Positions 16,309 to 24,831 of a stretch of 64,000 bases of DNA are shown here, in pieces. The stretch is taken from positions 1 through 64,000 of the forward strand of contig JAFDZR010000016.1 in NCBI GenBank assembly GCA_018266875.1, read 5' to 3'. How positions within the stretch are numbered: the stretch's first letter is position 1; every line of letters begins with the position of its first letter. The notes beneath the pieces were generated by a model. It had not been told where the DNA came from, ran no database searches, and worked only from the letters and a program-made list of their open reading frames with translations. Position numbers and translations under genes: made by a program. The DNA is from Bacteroidota bacterium (GTDB lineage: Bacteria > Bacteroidota > Ignavibacteria > Tepidaquicellales > Tepidaquicellaceae).

Positions 16309-16381
16309 TTGATAGTTATTATTTGATTAATGAATTTCAGTCATTGGACATTACAATGTGGAAAATGGTTTAACAGAAATG

Positions 16382-16410
16382 AAAAACCCTGCTTCTGGCA
16401 GGGTCTTTTT
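16382..16410. terminator. Terminator after initiator tRNA
   Basis: A 7-bp stem (accctgc 16386-16392 with gcagggt 16398-16404) has a 5-nt loop and runs of T in both directions. It lies about 20 nt past the 3' end of the tRNA on the minus strand. Confidence 0.8.
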
Positions 16411-16424
16411 CATTGAGATTTTCG

Positions 16425-16497
<73 letters not shown>

Positions 16498-16639
16498 ATG
16501 TTTACAAATATAAGCAAAATTTTATGCTTTAACAATGTGATTTACCGGAACAATTTATAAATTGATTTTACAAATTGAGAGAATTATTTTTGAAAAATGT
16601 CAAACATTTCAATCCAAATTCAAACCTTTAACTATATTT

Positions 16640-17389
16640 ATGAATATTTTTGTGTGTGTTTCATTAGTACCTGACAGTACTACCAAAGTAAAAGTTTCAT
16701 CTGACAATAAGTCAATTGACGAAAACGGAGTCAGTTATATAATCAATCCTTATGATGAGTTTGCAGTTGAAGAAGCTATAAGGCTGAAGGAGAGTAAAGG
16801 CGGTGAAGTTACTGTGATCTCAGTCGGAACTGACAAGGCAAAGGAAGCCATCAAAAAGGCATTTCAGATGGGAGCTGACAAGGGAATACTTATTAAAACC
16901 TCATCCGCAGATTTTGACTCATATTTCGTAGCAAAGAATATTTCAGATTACCTAAAAGATAAAGATCCCGAAATAATTTTCTTCGGAAAACAGTCAATTG
17001 ATTTTGACGGTCTTCTGATTCCTTCAATGGTATCGGAATTACTAGGAATTCCGTCCGTAAGCGTCGTTGTAAAACTTGATATCAATGACGGAAAAATCAC
17101 AGCCGAACGTGAAGTCGAAGGCGGAAAAGAGATCGTCGAAGCGGATTTACCTGTCATTATCGGGGCTCAGAAAGGGATCAATGAACCCAGATATCCGAAT
17201 CTGAAAAGCATTATGGCTGCAAAATCAAAACCTATTGAAGAAATTGAAGCAGCTTCCTTGGATTCAAGGACTGTTATCAATGAAATGAAACTGCCGCCGG
17301 CTAAAACAGGAGGAAAGATTTTTGTTAACGGAAAAGATGATGTGCCCGAACTGGTAAGGCTCTTAAGGGAAGAAGCAAAAGTAATATAA
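16640..17389 (+). CDS. etfB: Electron transfer flavoprotein beta subunit
   Basis: EtfB (249 residues) pairs with EtfA to carry electrons from acyl-CoA and other flavin dehydrogenases to the quinone pool. The usual ETF-beta start (MNIFVCVSLVPDSTTKVK) is reached at the ATG at 16640. The upstream in-frame ATG at 16562 would add 26 residues with no homology. The family signature blocks INPYDEFAVEEAIRLKE, FFGKQSIDFDG and LPVIIGAQKGINEPRYPNLK are present. etfA follows after 29 nt in the same operon. Confidence 0.95.
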   Translation: MNIFVCVSLVPDSTTKVKVSSDNKSIDENGVSYIINPYDEFAVEEAIRLKESKGGEVTVISVGTDKAKEAIKKAFQMGADKGILIKTSSADFDSYFVAKNISDYLKDKDPEIIFFGKQSIDFDGLLIPSMVSELLGIPSVSVVVKLDINDGKITAEREVEGGKEIVEADLPVIIGAQKGINEPRYPNLKSIMAAKSKPIEEIEAASLDSRTVINEMKLPPAKTGGKIFVNGKDDVPELVRLLREEAKVI

Positions 17390-17418
17390 TTTTTAAACTT
17401 ATCTAAACTCAATAATTA

Positions 17419-18432
17419 ATGTCAAAAAAAATATTAGCATTCATAGAATCAAAAGACGGGAAATTCAAGAATTCCTCTTTCGAAGTAATTTCAGAGGCAA
17501 AGATAATTGCTGAAAAACTCGGCTCAGATTTTACCGTTCTCACAATCGGAAAAACTGATGAGAATGAAATTAAGGAACTTGCCAAATACGGTGCAAAGAA
17601 AATTATTACAGTTGATCTTGATAAGCTGAATTCTAAATCCCCTGTTCAAGGGATTAAGTATTCACCTTCGGCTTTTGCCGGAGTCATAAGCGAAGCTGCA
17701 AAAAAAGAATCCGCTCAGATCATAATGCTTTCCGCTACGTCACTGGGCAAAGACCTCTCAGGAAGGGTAGCAATTAAAACTGATTCTGCTGTATTCAATG
17801 ACTGTATTGCTGTCAATGTTGCAGACGGAAAAATAACTGCATCCAGACCCGTGTATGCAGGTAAAAGCATTACTGAAATTTCAACAGACTGTGAGAATAT
17901 ACTGATTTCTCTGAGACCGAATGTTTTTAAACCTGAAATATCGGATAACACGCAGATTGAAATTACCGAAACTGATCCGGATTCCCTTAATATCGAAGCA
18001 GGTGATTTTTCATCAGTAGTAAAAGATCTTATAGTAAGTGATGAGAAGCTTGATGTTGCCGAAGCAGACAGGATTGTTTCAGGCGGAAGAGGATTAAGAG
18101 GTCCCGAAAATTTCAATCTGATCGAAAACCTTGCAGCTTCTATCGGAGCGGCAACCGGCGCTTCAAGAGCGGTAGTGGATGCGGGCTGGAGACCTCATTC
18201 AGAACAGGTCGGACAGACAGGGAAAACTGTCTCTCCCAGTCTTTACATTGCATGCGGAATCAGCGGTGCCATTCAGCATCTTGCCGGAATGTCATCATCA
18301 AAATGCATAGTAGCCGTGAACAAGGATAAGGACGCTCCGATTTTTCAGATAGCGGATTACGGTATTGTCGGAGATGTGTTTGAAATACTGCCTGAGATGA
18401 CAGAAGAATTTAAAAAAGTTGTTTCAAATTAA
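17419..18432 (+). CDS. etfA: Electron transfer flavoprotein alpha subunit
   Basis: EtfA (337 residues) has the N-terminal ETF domain followed by the FAD-binding C-terminal domain. The FAD site is read from VSGGRGL, GASRAVVDAGWRPHSEQVGQTG (only part of the block quoted here is needed) and SPSLYIACGISGAIQHLAG. Together with etfB it forms the soluble heterodimeric electron carrier for beta-oxidation-type dehydrogenases. The matching ETF:quinone oxidoreductase is not in this window. Confidence 0.96.
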   Translation: MSKKILAFIESKDGKFKNSSFEVISEAKIIAEKLGSDFTVLTIGKTDENEIKELAKYGAKKIITVDLDKLNSKSPVQGIKYSPSAFAGVISEAAKKESAQIIMLSATSLGKDLSGRVAIKTDSAVFNDCIAVNVADGKITASRPVYAGKSITEISTDCENILISLRPNVFKPEISDNTQIEITETDPDSLNIEAGDFSSVVKDLIVSDEKLDVAEADRIVSGGRGLRGPENFNLIENLAASIGAATGASRAVVDAGWRPHSEQVGQTGKTVSPSLYIACGISGAIQHLAGMSSSKCIVAVNKDKDAPIFQIADYGIVGDVFEILPEMTEEFKKVVSN

Positions 18433-18519
18433 ACAGGAAAATTGTTCTTAGATTTATATTGTAAATTTGAAACTTTTACTTTAGCTTGATTGTAATTAAT
18501 GAAAAATAAATTTTAGAAA

Positions 18520-19182
18520 ATGGACTACCCTGAAGATTATATACAAGTTGATATATTCGGATTATCACTGACTCCTTCCATCAACGGCGGAGGTTATGCA
18601 ATCATTCTAAAAGAGATTACAGGCAGTAAAAGACTCCCGATAATCATCGGACAGTACGAAGCTCAGTCAATAGCTCTTGAACTCGAAGGCATCAAACCGC
18701 CGAGACCACTAACACATGATCTCCTAAAAGAAGTGATAGAATCACTCGGAAGTTCGATAGAATATATCGTAATTAGCGAGCTTAAGGATTCAACCTTTTA
18801 TGCAAAGATCAAATTCAATTCACCGGACATAGACGAACTCGATGCACGACCTTCGGATGCTATTGCAATAGCGCTGAAATTTTCCGCTCCGATATATGTT
18901 AATTCCGATATTATGGATGAAGTCGGTTTCATTCCGGATTATGATGAACAGGTGCTGCCTAAAGAAGAAGGATCAGCCGCAGAAGAAACTGAGGAAAGCG
19001 AAACCGAAGATTCTGATACAGCCGAACCAAAGACTACAGAAAGAAAAAATCTTTCACAGAAAGAAAAAAAGCTTTTACAGCTCAAGTCTGATCTTGAGGA
19101 AGCTATTACAAAAGAGGATTACGAACTTGCAGCTGAGCTCCGCGACGAAATAAAGAAAATGGAAATCTCAAATTTAAATTAG
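18520..19182 (+). CDS. Bifunctional nuclease family (DUF151) protein with C-terminal UVR motif
   Basis: Residues 1-145 match the bifunctional nuclease/DUF151 family, seen in the blocks GYAIILKEI, RLPIIIGQYEAQSIALELEG, RPLTHDLL and DARPSDAIAIALKF. A glutamate-rich linker (about 150-180) is followed by a UVR (UvrB/UvrC) helical hairpin, KSDLEEAITKEDYELAAELRDEI, only part of which is needed for recognition. The family occurs next to central metabolic genes in many Bacteroidota and Chlorobi. A DNA/RNA nuclease activity has been described for some relatives. The UVR motif suggests protein-protein contact. Confidence 0.9.
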   Translation: MDYPEDYIQVDIFGLSLTPSINGGGYAIILKEITGSKRLPIIIGQYEAQSIALELEGIKPPRPLTHDLLKEVIESLGSSIEYIVISELKDSTFYAKIKFNSPDIDELDARPSDAIAIALKFSAPIYVNSDIMDEVGFIPDYDEQVLPKEEGSAAEETEESETEDSDTAEPKTTERKNLSQKEKKLLQLKSDLEEAITKEDYELAAELRDEIKKMEISNLN

Positions 19183-19215
19183 CGTTAATTAAATTCATAA
19201 AATAATTCTTAATAA

Positions 19216-19794
19216 GTGAAAATAATAATTGCAGTAATTTCAATTCTGTCAATTTTAACTTTCGGAAATTCCTATTCACAGCAATCCGGTCTGATTTTAA
19301 AAGACACTCCTTTTACCGGTTTAAAGAAATTATCACTTAACGAAAAGTCCGGCGTTGCCAAGCCCACCGGTCTCCCCTCTTCGGGAGCTGCCGTTGGTTT
19401 TAATGTAGGAACTGCCTTCATTGAAGGCGAGGTTGGTTTTGCAATAGGAGGATTTGCTGAATTAAAAACCGGCGGATTTTCCTTTATTCCACAGGCAAAT
19501 TACTGGAATCAGAAGAAGCAGAGCAATTTCGAACTTGCAGGACTTGCAAGATTTTATCTCAGTCCGAAAGTCATTATTCCTTATCTGGACGGAGGTCTCG
19601 GTGTGAATTTTTATAACTCGGATGTGACAAATTTCACGAAGTTAAGCATTCTCGCCGGAGGAGGAATCGAACTCACTGACCTCGGCGGCTCATTCAATCT
19701 TATTTTTGACGGGAAATATAAACTCATTGTGAACGACAGAGGAAACATTTCGTGTTTCGTATTTACTGCGGGAATGAAATTTCCTTTTAAATAA
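19216..19794 (+). CDS. Outer-membrane beta-barrel-like protein
   Basis: The 192-residue product begins at GTG and has a signal peptide (ending NSYS). It then shows alternating hydrophobic beta-strands rich in glycine and aromatic residues (FNVGTAFIEGEVGFAIGGFA, LAGLARFYLS, YLDGGLGVNFY). The final residue pattern ends in an aromatic F. This fits a small OmpW/OmpA-type eight-stranded barrel. The ligand is unknown. A strong terminator closes the etf-DUF151-barrel run. Confidence 0.6.
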   Translation: MKIIIAVISILSILTFGNSYSQQSGLILKDTPFTGLKKLSLNEKSGVAKPTGLPSSGAAVGFNVGTAFIEGEVGFAIGGFAELKTGGFSFIPQANYWNQKKQSNFELAGLARFYLSPKVIIPYLDGGLGVNFYNSDVTNFTKLSILAGGGIELTDLGGSFNLIFDGKYKLIVNDRGNISCFVFTAGMKFPFK

Positions 19795-19815
19795 ATTATT
19801 AATAATTCATTTCAG

Positions 19816-19850
19816 AATGCGTAAAAGTAAATTTTCTTTTACGCATTTTT
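19816..19850 (+). terminator. Intrinsic terminator between the barrel gene and coaX
   Basis: A 12-bp perfect stem (aatgcgtaaaag 19816-19827 with cttttacgcatt 19836-19847) is followed by a run of T. The coaX ATG lies only 10 nt further on, so coaX needs read-through or a promoter overlapping this hairpin. Confidence 0.85.
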
Positions 19851-19859
19851 CATTAAAAA

Positions 19860-20615
19860 ATGAAAAATCTTCTTATTGACATAGGAAACTCAGATATAAA
19901 ATCCGCTGAGGGAACACTGAGCGGGATCAGGATATCAGGCTTAAAAAGATTTCCCTATGAGAAGAAATCATTCAAAAAAGATTTTATTGAATTTATTAAC
20001 AAGACGAACGTAAGCTCCGGAATAAAAAATATCGGGATTTCATCGCTTGACAGTAAAAATGATCTATTCATAAAAAGTGCTTTTAGAAAATTCACTGGCA
20101 GGGATCCGTTCTTTATAAAAATTAATTCAAGACTTCCGGTAAAGATCAGTTACTCCCCCACTCTCGGCACAGACCGTATATGCAGCGCTGCGGCGGCGGA
20201 ACGGATCTTCCCCGGGGGAAATGTACTGATAATCGATTTCGGAACAGCGACTACTTATACTTTTGTTTCAAAGGGAATTCTGAAAGGCGGCTTTATAACT
20301 CCCGGAATTGCCACTGCAATAAATTCTCTTCACGAAAAAGCAAAACTTATAAAAGTGCATCCCGTTTTCCCGGACAAATTAATAAACAATAATACCGAAC
20401 TCAATATTCAGTCGGGAGTATTATATCAGTCACTGTATTTTACAGAAGGAGCAGTTGCAGAAATGAAAAAAGAATACAAAGATCTTAAGGTAATTGCCAC
20501 AGGAGGCTTCTGCGGACTGATAGGAAAAAAAACAGATCAATTCGATGTTGTTGACAAGGAACTAGTACTAAAAGGAATAAATATTATAATACAATACAAT
20601 GAAGATAATAACTAA
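19860..20615 (+). CDS. coaX: Type III pantothenate kinase
   Basis: CoaX phosphorylates pantothenate, the first step of coenzyme A synthesis. The 251-residue protein shows the ASKHA phosphate loop LLIDIGNSDIK at residue 4, the CoaX motif GTDRICSAAAA, the second phosphate loop IIDFGTATTY and GGFITPGIATAINSLHEKAK. The length is normal. There is no visible Shine-Dalgarno site. Its 3' end overlaps yjbQ by 17 nt. Confidence 0.95.
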   Translation: MKNLLIDIGNSDIKSAEGTLSGIRISGLKRFPYEKKSFKKDFIEFINKTNVSSGIKNIGISSLDSKNDLFIKSAFRKFTGRDPFFIKINSRLPVKISYSPTLGTDRICSAAAAERIFPGGNVLIIDFGTATTYTFVSKGILKGGFITPGIATAINSLHEKAKLIKVHPVFPDKLINNNTELNIQSGVLYQSLYFTEGAVAEMKKEYKDLKVIATGGFCGLIGKKTDQFDVVDKELVLKGINIIIQYNEDNN

Positions 20616-21018
20616 GGAAATTATACTTCAGAGCAGAGGCAACTGCAACATTATTGACTTAACGGATGAAACCCAGAAGATACTCAACGAAACAAATCTT
20701 CTGGAGGGAAGCTGCGGTATTTTTTCAATCGGCTCTACTGCGGCGGTTACTACAATTGAATATGAACCCGGACTGCTCAGGGACATACCAAGGATACTGG
20801 ACAAACTTATCCCGCAGTTCTCAAAATATTATCACAACGAAACCTGGGGAGACGGAAACGGTCATGCTCATATACGGTCGGCTCTGATCGGGACTTCACT
20901 GAACGTACCGTTCAGAAACGGAATGCTGATGCTCGGCACATGGCAGCAGATTGTTCTGATTGATTTTGATAATAAAAAAAGAACAAGAAGGGTGGCAATT
21001 CAGGTCACGGGGAAATAA
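20599..21018 (+). CDS. yjbQ: YjbQ family (UPF0047) protein
   Basis: The 139-residue single-domain UPF0047 protein has the conserved blocks GSCGIFSIGSTAAVTTIEYEPG, only partly needed for recognition, HNETWGDGNGHAHIRSALIG and GTWQQIVLIDFD. The histidines of GNGHAHIRS are the usual metal site. E. coli YjbQ has weak thiamine-phosphate synthase activity, so that role is possible but unproven here. It starts inside coaX (17-nt overlap), which implies coupled translation. Confidence 0.93.
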   Translation: MKIITKEIILQSRGNCNIIDLTDETQKILNETNLLEGSCGIFSIGSTAAVTTIEYEPGLLRDIPRILDKLIPQFSKYYHNETWGDGNGHAHIRSALIGTSLNVPFRNGMLMLGTWQQIVLIDFDNKKRTRRVAIQVTGK

Positions 21019-21025
21019 TCAGGAA

Positions 21026-22507
21026 TTGAAGACAAAAATATTCTTACTGCTGATAATAATACTTTCCGCTGTTCTCAGGATCTATGATATAGAGACCAAG
21101 AACATGTGGTTTGACGAGATATTTTCTTGGAAGCTTTCTCAGAGCTCATTCAAGGATATTATAATTCAGACTTCGGGAGACATACACCCGCCTTTTTATT
21201 ACATGCTTCTCAGTATCTGGACATCTGTTTTTTCGGACAGCATTTTTTCAATGAGAATGATGAGCGTATTATTCGGAATTCTGTCAATTGTCTTTATTTA
21301 CAGAATATCCGGGATGATATTTGAAAGCAAGACAAGTGTTTTTTTTGTATTGCTGCTGTATGCCGTATCGCCTGTAAATATTTTTTACTCGCAGGAAGTC
21401 AGAATGCTGAACCTGAATTTATTCCTGTGCCTCGGATCTGTGTATTTCTTTCTTATGTCTTTAAAAAATAATTCCGGGAGATATATACTGCTGTTTATTT
21501 TGTTTTCCGTGCTTGCTGTATATACTCACTATTTCGCTCTGCTGATAGTATTCACTGAGTTCATAGTTTTACTTTTGAAAATAATTTTCAGAAAGTCTTC
21601 TTTTAAAAATTTGAAAAAACAGTTTGCAGGTCTGATTGCAGTCAACATTCTGTTTATTCCCTGGTATCCGGTTTTTTTCAGACAGGTTTCCAAAGGTCAG
21701 CCATGGAGGACTGTTCTGTCCTTCAAAGATACCGGTTTGAATTTTCTCGCTTATTTCAAAGATGTTTTTCTGAGCGCATATTTTTCATTTGAGCCCTCAT
21801 ACATACAATATCTTTCGGTTTTTATAAGCTACATTATTCTTGCATATCTTTTATATTCACTTTTCAAATATATCAGCTCGGGGGAAAATATGATGAATGA
21901 TTTCAATTATACTGTATTGTTTTTTTACATTCCACTTGCAATCGCTTTATTGATCTCATTCAGACAGAGCATAGTATTCTCAAGATATCTCAGCATTATC
22001 ATTCCGTTTTTTATCATCACTCTTTTGTTTTTTTCTGACAGACTTTACAAGAAAAAATTCACAGTAGTTTTATTTATGTTCCTCTTTGCCGTAAGCAGTC
22101 TCGGGACTTACATAAATTATGAAAACAAATTCAAGAACAATGATTACAGAAAAATAACAGCTTATCTGGAAGAAAATATAATCAGCGGAGATAAGATTAT
22201 TCCTGAACCACATTTTATGGGATTCGGCATTGAATATTACATAAAGCATTCAGTTACAAGGCTTCCCGGTCCGGAAACGCTTGGGTGGGACCTGAAGATG
22301 CAGCTGGATTCAATCAGAAACAGACCGGACATAAGTTCATTCTGGCTGATACTCGATTACAGTTCTCTTGAAAATGAGAATTATTACACCGCGGAAAAAG
22401 ATTTAAAGGATATCGGATATGAAAAAAAAGAAAGCCGGACATTTTATATAATTCCTGCAAAAGTCAGTGTCAGCAGGTATATTAAATCCGGAGAAACAAT
22501 CAAATAA
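21026..22507 (+). CDS. GT39/ArnT-like membrane glycosyltransferase
   Basis: This polytopic GT-C glycosyltransferase has about ten hydrophobic segments and probably transfers a sugar from a polyprenyl-phosphate carrier at the outer face of the inner membrane. The first loop carries the family acidic motif in MWFDEIFSWKLS and the HPPFYYMLL block. The start is uncertain. I chose TTG at 21026, just past yjbQ, because it follows gggg/agga and leads straight into the first membrane helix. An in-frame TTG at 20960 would overlap yjbQ by 59 nt with no ribosome site. The acceptor (lipid A, glycan or protein) is unknown. Confidence 0.8.
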   Translation: MKTKIFLLLIIILSAVLRIYDIETKNMWFDEIFSWKLSQSSFKDIIIQTSGDIHPPFYYMLLSIWTSVFSDSIFSMRMMSVLFGILSIVFIYRISGMIFESKTSVFFVLLLYAVSPVNIFYSQEVRMLNLNLFLCLGSVYFFLMSLKNNSGRYILLFILFSVLAVYTHYFALLIVFTEFIVLLLKIIFRKSSFKNLKKQFAGLIAVNILFIPWYPVFFRQVSKGQPWRTVLSFKDTGLNFLAYFKDVFLSAYFSFEPSYIQYLSVFISYIILAYLLYSLFKYISSGENMMNDFNYTVLFFYIPLAIALLISFRQSIVFSRYLSIIIPFFIITLLFFSDRLYKKKFTVVLFMFLFAVSSLGTYINYENKFKNNDYRKITAYLEENIISGDKIIPEPHFMGFGIEYYIKHSVTRLPGPETLGWDLKMQLDSIRNRPDISSFWLILDYSSLENENYYTAEKDLKDIGYEKKESRTFYIIPAKVSVSRYIKSGETIK

Positions 22508-22528
22508 AAAATTAAGAAAATATTAAAA

Positions 22529-22556
22529 TTTGCTGAATTCTTTATCTTTACTTTTA
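22529..22556 (+). promoter_or_regulatory. Candidate promoter (TTTG-N16-TACTTTTA)
   Basis: A TTTG at 22529-22532 and a near-consensus -7 box at 22549-22556 (last base A instead of G) lie 54 nt before the gene at 22610. Confidence 0.3.
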
Positions 22557-22609
22557 GGTATAATTAACTTAATTTAAATCAAATTTTACAATAATTATCA
22601 TAAAAATTA

Positions 22610-24727
22610 ATGTCCCAGTTAATACTCCGTTTGTTTTTTTTTTCTGTTAAAAAAGTAAATTCCCACAGAATAAAATTTCTTATCACAGCCATTCTGACCT
22701 TTGTTTTTACATCTTTTTATTATTATCCGGGCGATATACAGGACGATGTAAATAATTTATTTACAAATGTAGGAAATATCGCACTTACTATTACCAATTA
22801 CGGCACTATCGGGAACGGGTTCGTGAATTTCCCGAATCAGCCTTCCTGTCAGTATCCTAAGAATTCCGGCATAGAAAATTTATTTGTCGGCGGTATATGG
22901 GTCGGCGGATCAAAAGCAGGACAGATACTCGTTTCTACAGGAGCAGTTGACGTTTCAAGCGCAAACCGTGGAGAGGGATTTGAATTTTCAAATTCTCCGG
23001 GTCAGAGAATTTTAGAGAGATCATCTCTGCAGAGTTCTCCGAATTACAGACCTGACGCAGTTTCCCATCAGGACTTTGTTTGTGAATTCCTTGATACAAA
23101 TACAGTCGTAAACGGAACTCCCATTGTTAATCACAATCCCATGGGCGTTAAAGTTCTTCTTGAATCATACTGCTATGATTTCAATTTCGCAAATAACTGG
23201 GTAATTCTTAATTATAAAATTCTCAATATCGGATATAACGGAGACACTTCTCCTATCGACAGTCTGTATATCGGTCTGTGGGCGGACGGCGTAGTCAGGA
23301 ATACAAACATTACGCCTCCCGGAGGAACATCTTTTTATAATAAAGGCGCTGACGGATATGACAGCACACTGAGAATGTGGTATGAATATGACTACAACGG
23401 CGATCCGGGATTTACCGATACTTATATTTCATTTAAACTTCTCGGATTAGATCCAAAACCTTCACAGGAAAACATCAACAGCAGGACAAAATATTCAATA
23501 TGGCAGTTCAGAAATTCAACCGGAATATTATATCTTTCTCCGACTGTCGATCAGAGCTCGCAGAACGGCGGCGGAAAATATGAGAAATTGGCTGGATATT
23601 TAAGCGTTTCTCCTCCGGATTCTCTGAGTAATCCATCCGTTCCGTCGAGGAATGATGAATTAAGACATACGCCCAATAACCGTTCGACAATTATTTCATA
23701 CGGACCATTCCACAAAGATAACGGCGACAAATTTTCACTGCGCTATCTGCAGGACACTGTAAATATTGTATTTGCAGTTATATGCGCTAAAAAAACAGGA
23801 ACTGATCCTACGACATGGGATTCAGCTTTTCAGAGACAGAATCTGAACATCTCAGCCGGATGGGCTCAAAGCGCTTATGACAACGGTTACAGACTTCCAT
23901 CTCCGCCTGATATTCCGAAACTAAAAACCGTGCTTGAAGATAAGAGAGTAACTCTTTTCTGGGCTGCGAATTCGGAAAGATCAGTGGATCCGATCTCAAA
24001 CAAAATGGACTTTGAAGGATACAGGATCTACAGAACAAATCCGGGAGCGGATCTGAATCTGAGCGTGGATCTTACCGAACAGTTAAAGCTCGTCGGGGAT
24101 TTTGACAGCGTCAACAATATCGGGAATAATACAGGTTTTAATTTTATCAAACTGACAAAGCCGAAATACTTTGACGGCGATACCACTCCTTACTATTATA
24201 CATTTGATTTCCCGAATCAGCTGAACGGATTTCAATACATTTATTCGGTGACTGCATATGACAAAGGAGATGTCACGCAGAATCTCGGTTCACTGGAAAG
24301 CAGTATTCTCAGTAATTCACAGAGAATTGTAGTCGGCACTCCGGCTAACAATGAAGCTTCGGCCGAAGTTGGCGTTTATCCGAATCCGTATTACGGCAGC
24401 GCCGTCTGGGACGGAACAGGCAATAAAAAAGAACTGCTGCGGAAAATATATTTTTACAATCTTCCTTCCAACTGCGAGATCACTGTCTGGACAATTGCCG
24501 GAGATCTTGTGGATAAATTCACTCATGACGCATCTACATACAACGGCAGCGATATTGAATGGTTCACTACTTATTCCGACGGAACGCAGAAATTCGCAGG
24601 CGGAGAACATGCATGGGACCTTATAACTAAAAATGAACAGGCCATTGCATCAGGATTGTATATGTTCACTGTAAAAGACAATAATACGGGTGAAGTAAAA
24701 AAAGGAAAGTTTGTAATAATTAAATAA
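22610..24727 (+). CDS. Large exported protein with FlgD/T9SS-like C-terminus
   Basis: This 705-residue surface protein has an unusually long N-terminus (about 20 residues) before a hydrophobic signal or anchor segment (FLITAILTFVFTSFYYY). Most of the chain is beta-rich and includes blocks such as GIENLFVGGIWVGG and VTLFWAANSER (a fibronectin-type-III-like region near 450). The C-terminus, GVYPNPYYGSAVWDG through GLYMFTVKDNN to GKFVIIK, is a variant of the T9SS/FlgD-like sorting domain that lacks the full QNYPNPFNP motif. It is the first gene of a long plus-strand run of exported proteins. Its role is unknown. Similar 'T9SS C-terminal target' proteins often sit beside TonB receptors and PorV homologues. 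Confidence 0.72.
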   Translation: MSQLILRLFFFSVKKVNSHRIKFLITAILTFVFTSFYYYPGDIQDDVNNLFTNVGNIALTITNYGTIGNGFVNFPNQPSCQYPKNSGIENLFVGGIWVGGSKAGQILVSTGAVDVSSANRGEGFEFSNSPGQRILERSSLQSSPNYRPDAVSHQDFVCEFLDTNTVVNGTPIVNHNPMGVKVLLESYCYDFNFANNWVILNYKILNIGYNGDTSPIDSLYIGLWADGVVRNTNITPPGGTSFYNKGADGYDSTLRMWYEYDYNGDPGFTDTYISFKLLGLDPKPSQENINSRTKYSIWQFRNSTGILYLSPTVDQSSQNGGGKYEKLAGYLSVSPPDSLSNPSVPSRNDELRHTPNNRSTIISYGPFHKDNGDKFSLRYLQDTVNIVFAVICAKKTGTDPTTWDSAFQRQNLNISAGWAQSAYDNGYRLPSPPDIPKLKTVLEDKRVTLFWAANSERSVDPISNKMDFEGYRIYRTNPGADLNLSVDLTEQLKLVGDFDSVNNIGNNTGFNFIKLTKPKYFDGDTTPYYYTFDFPNQLNGFQYIYSVTAYDKGDVTQNLGSLESSILSNSQRIVVGTPANNEASAEVGVYPNPYYGSAVWDGTGNKKELLRKIYFYNLPSNCEITVWTIAGDLVDKFTHDASTYNGSDIEWFTTYSDGTQKFAGGEHAWDLITKNEQAIASGLYMFTVKDNNTGEVKKGKFVIIK

Positions 24728-24831
24728 GTTTAAATTAAATTAAAAAGATTAAATAATATTAATTAATTTTAAAATCGCACTGAATACAATTTCAAAAATA
24801 AACTAACATAATTAATAAAAAAAATACAATC

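Noticed and set aside
16562-16639. Upstream start for etfB
   Set aside because: The 26 extra residues do not match the ETF-beta N-terminus. The family start MNIFVCV is at 16640.
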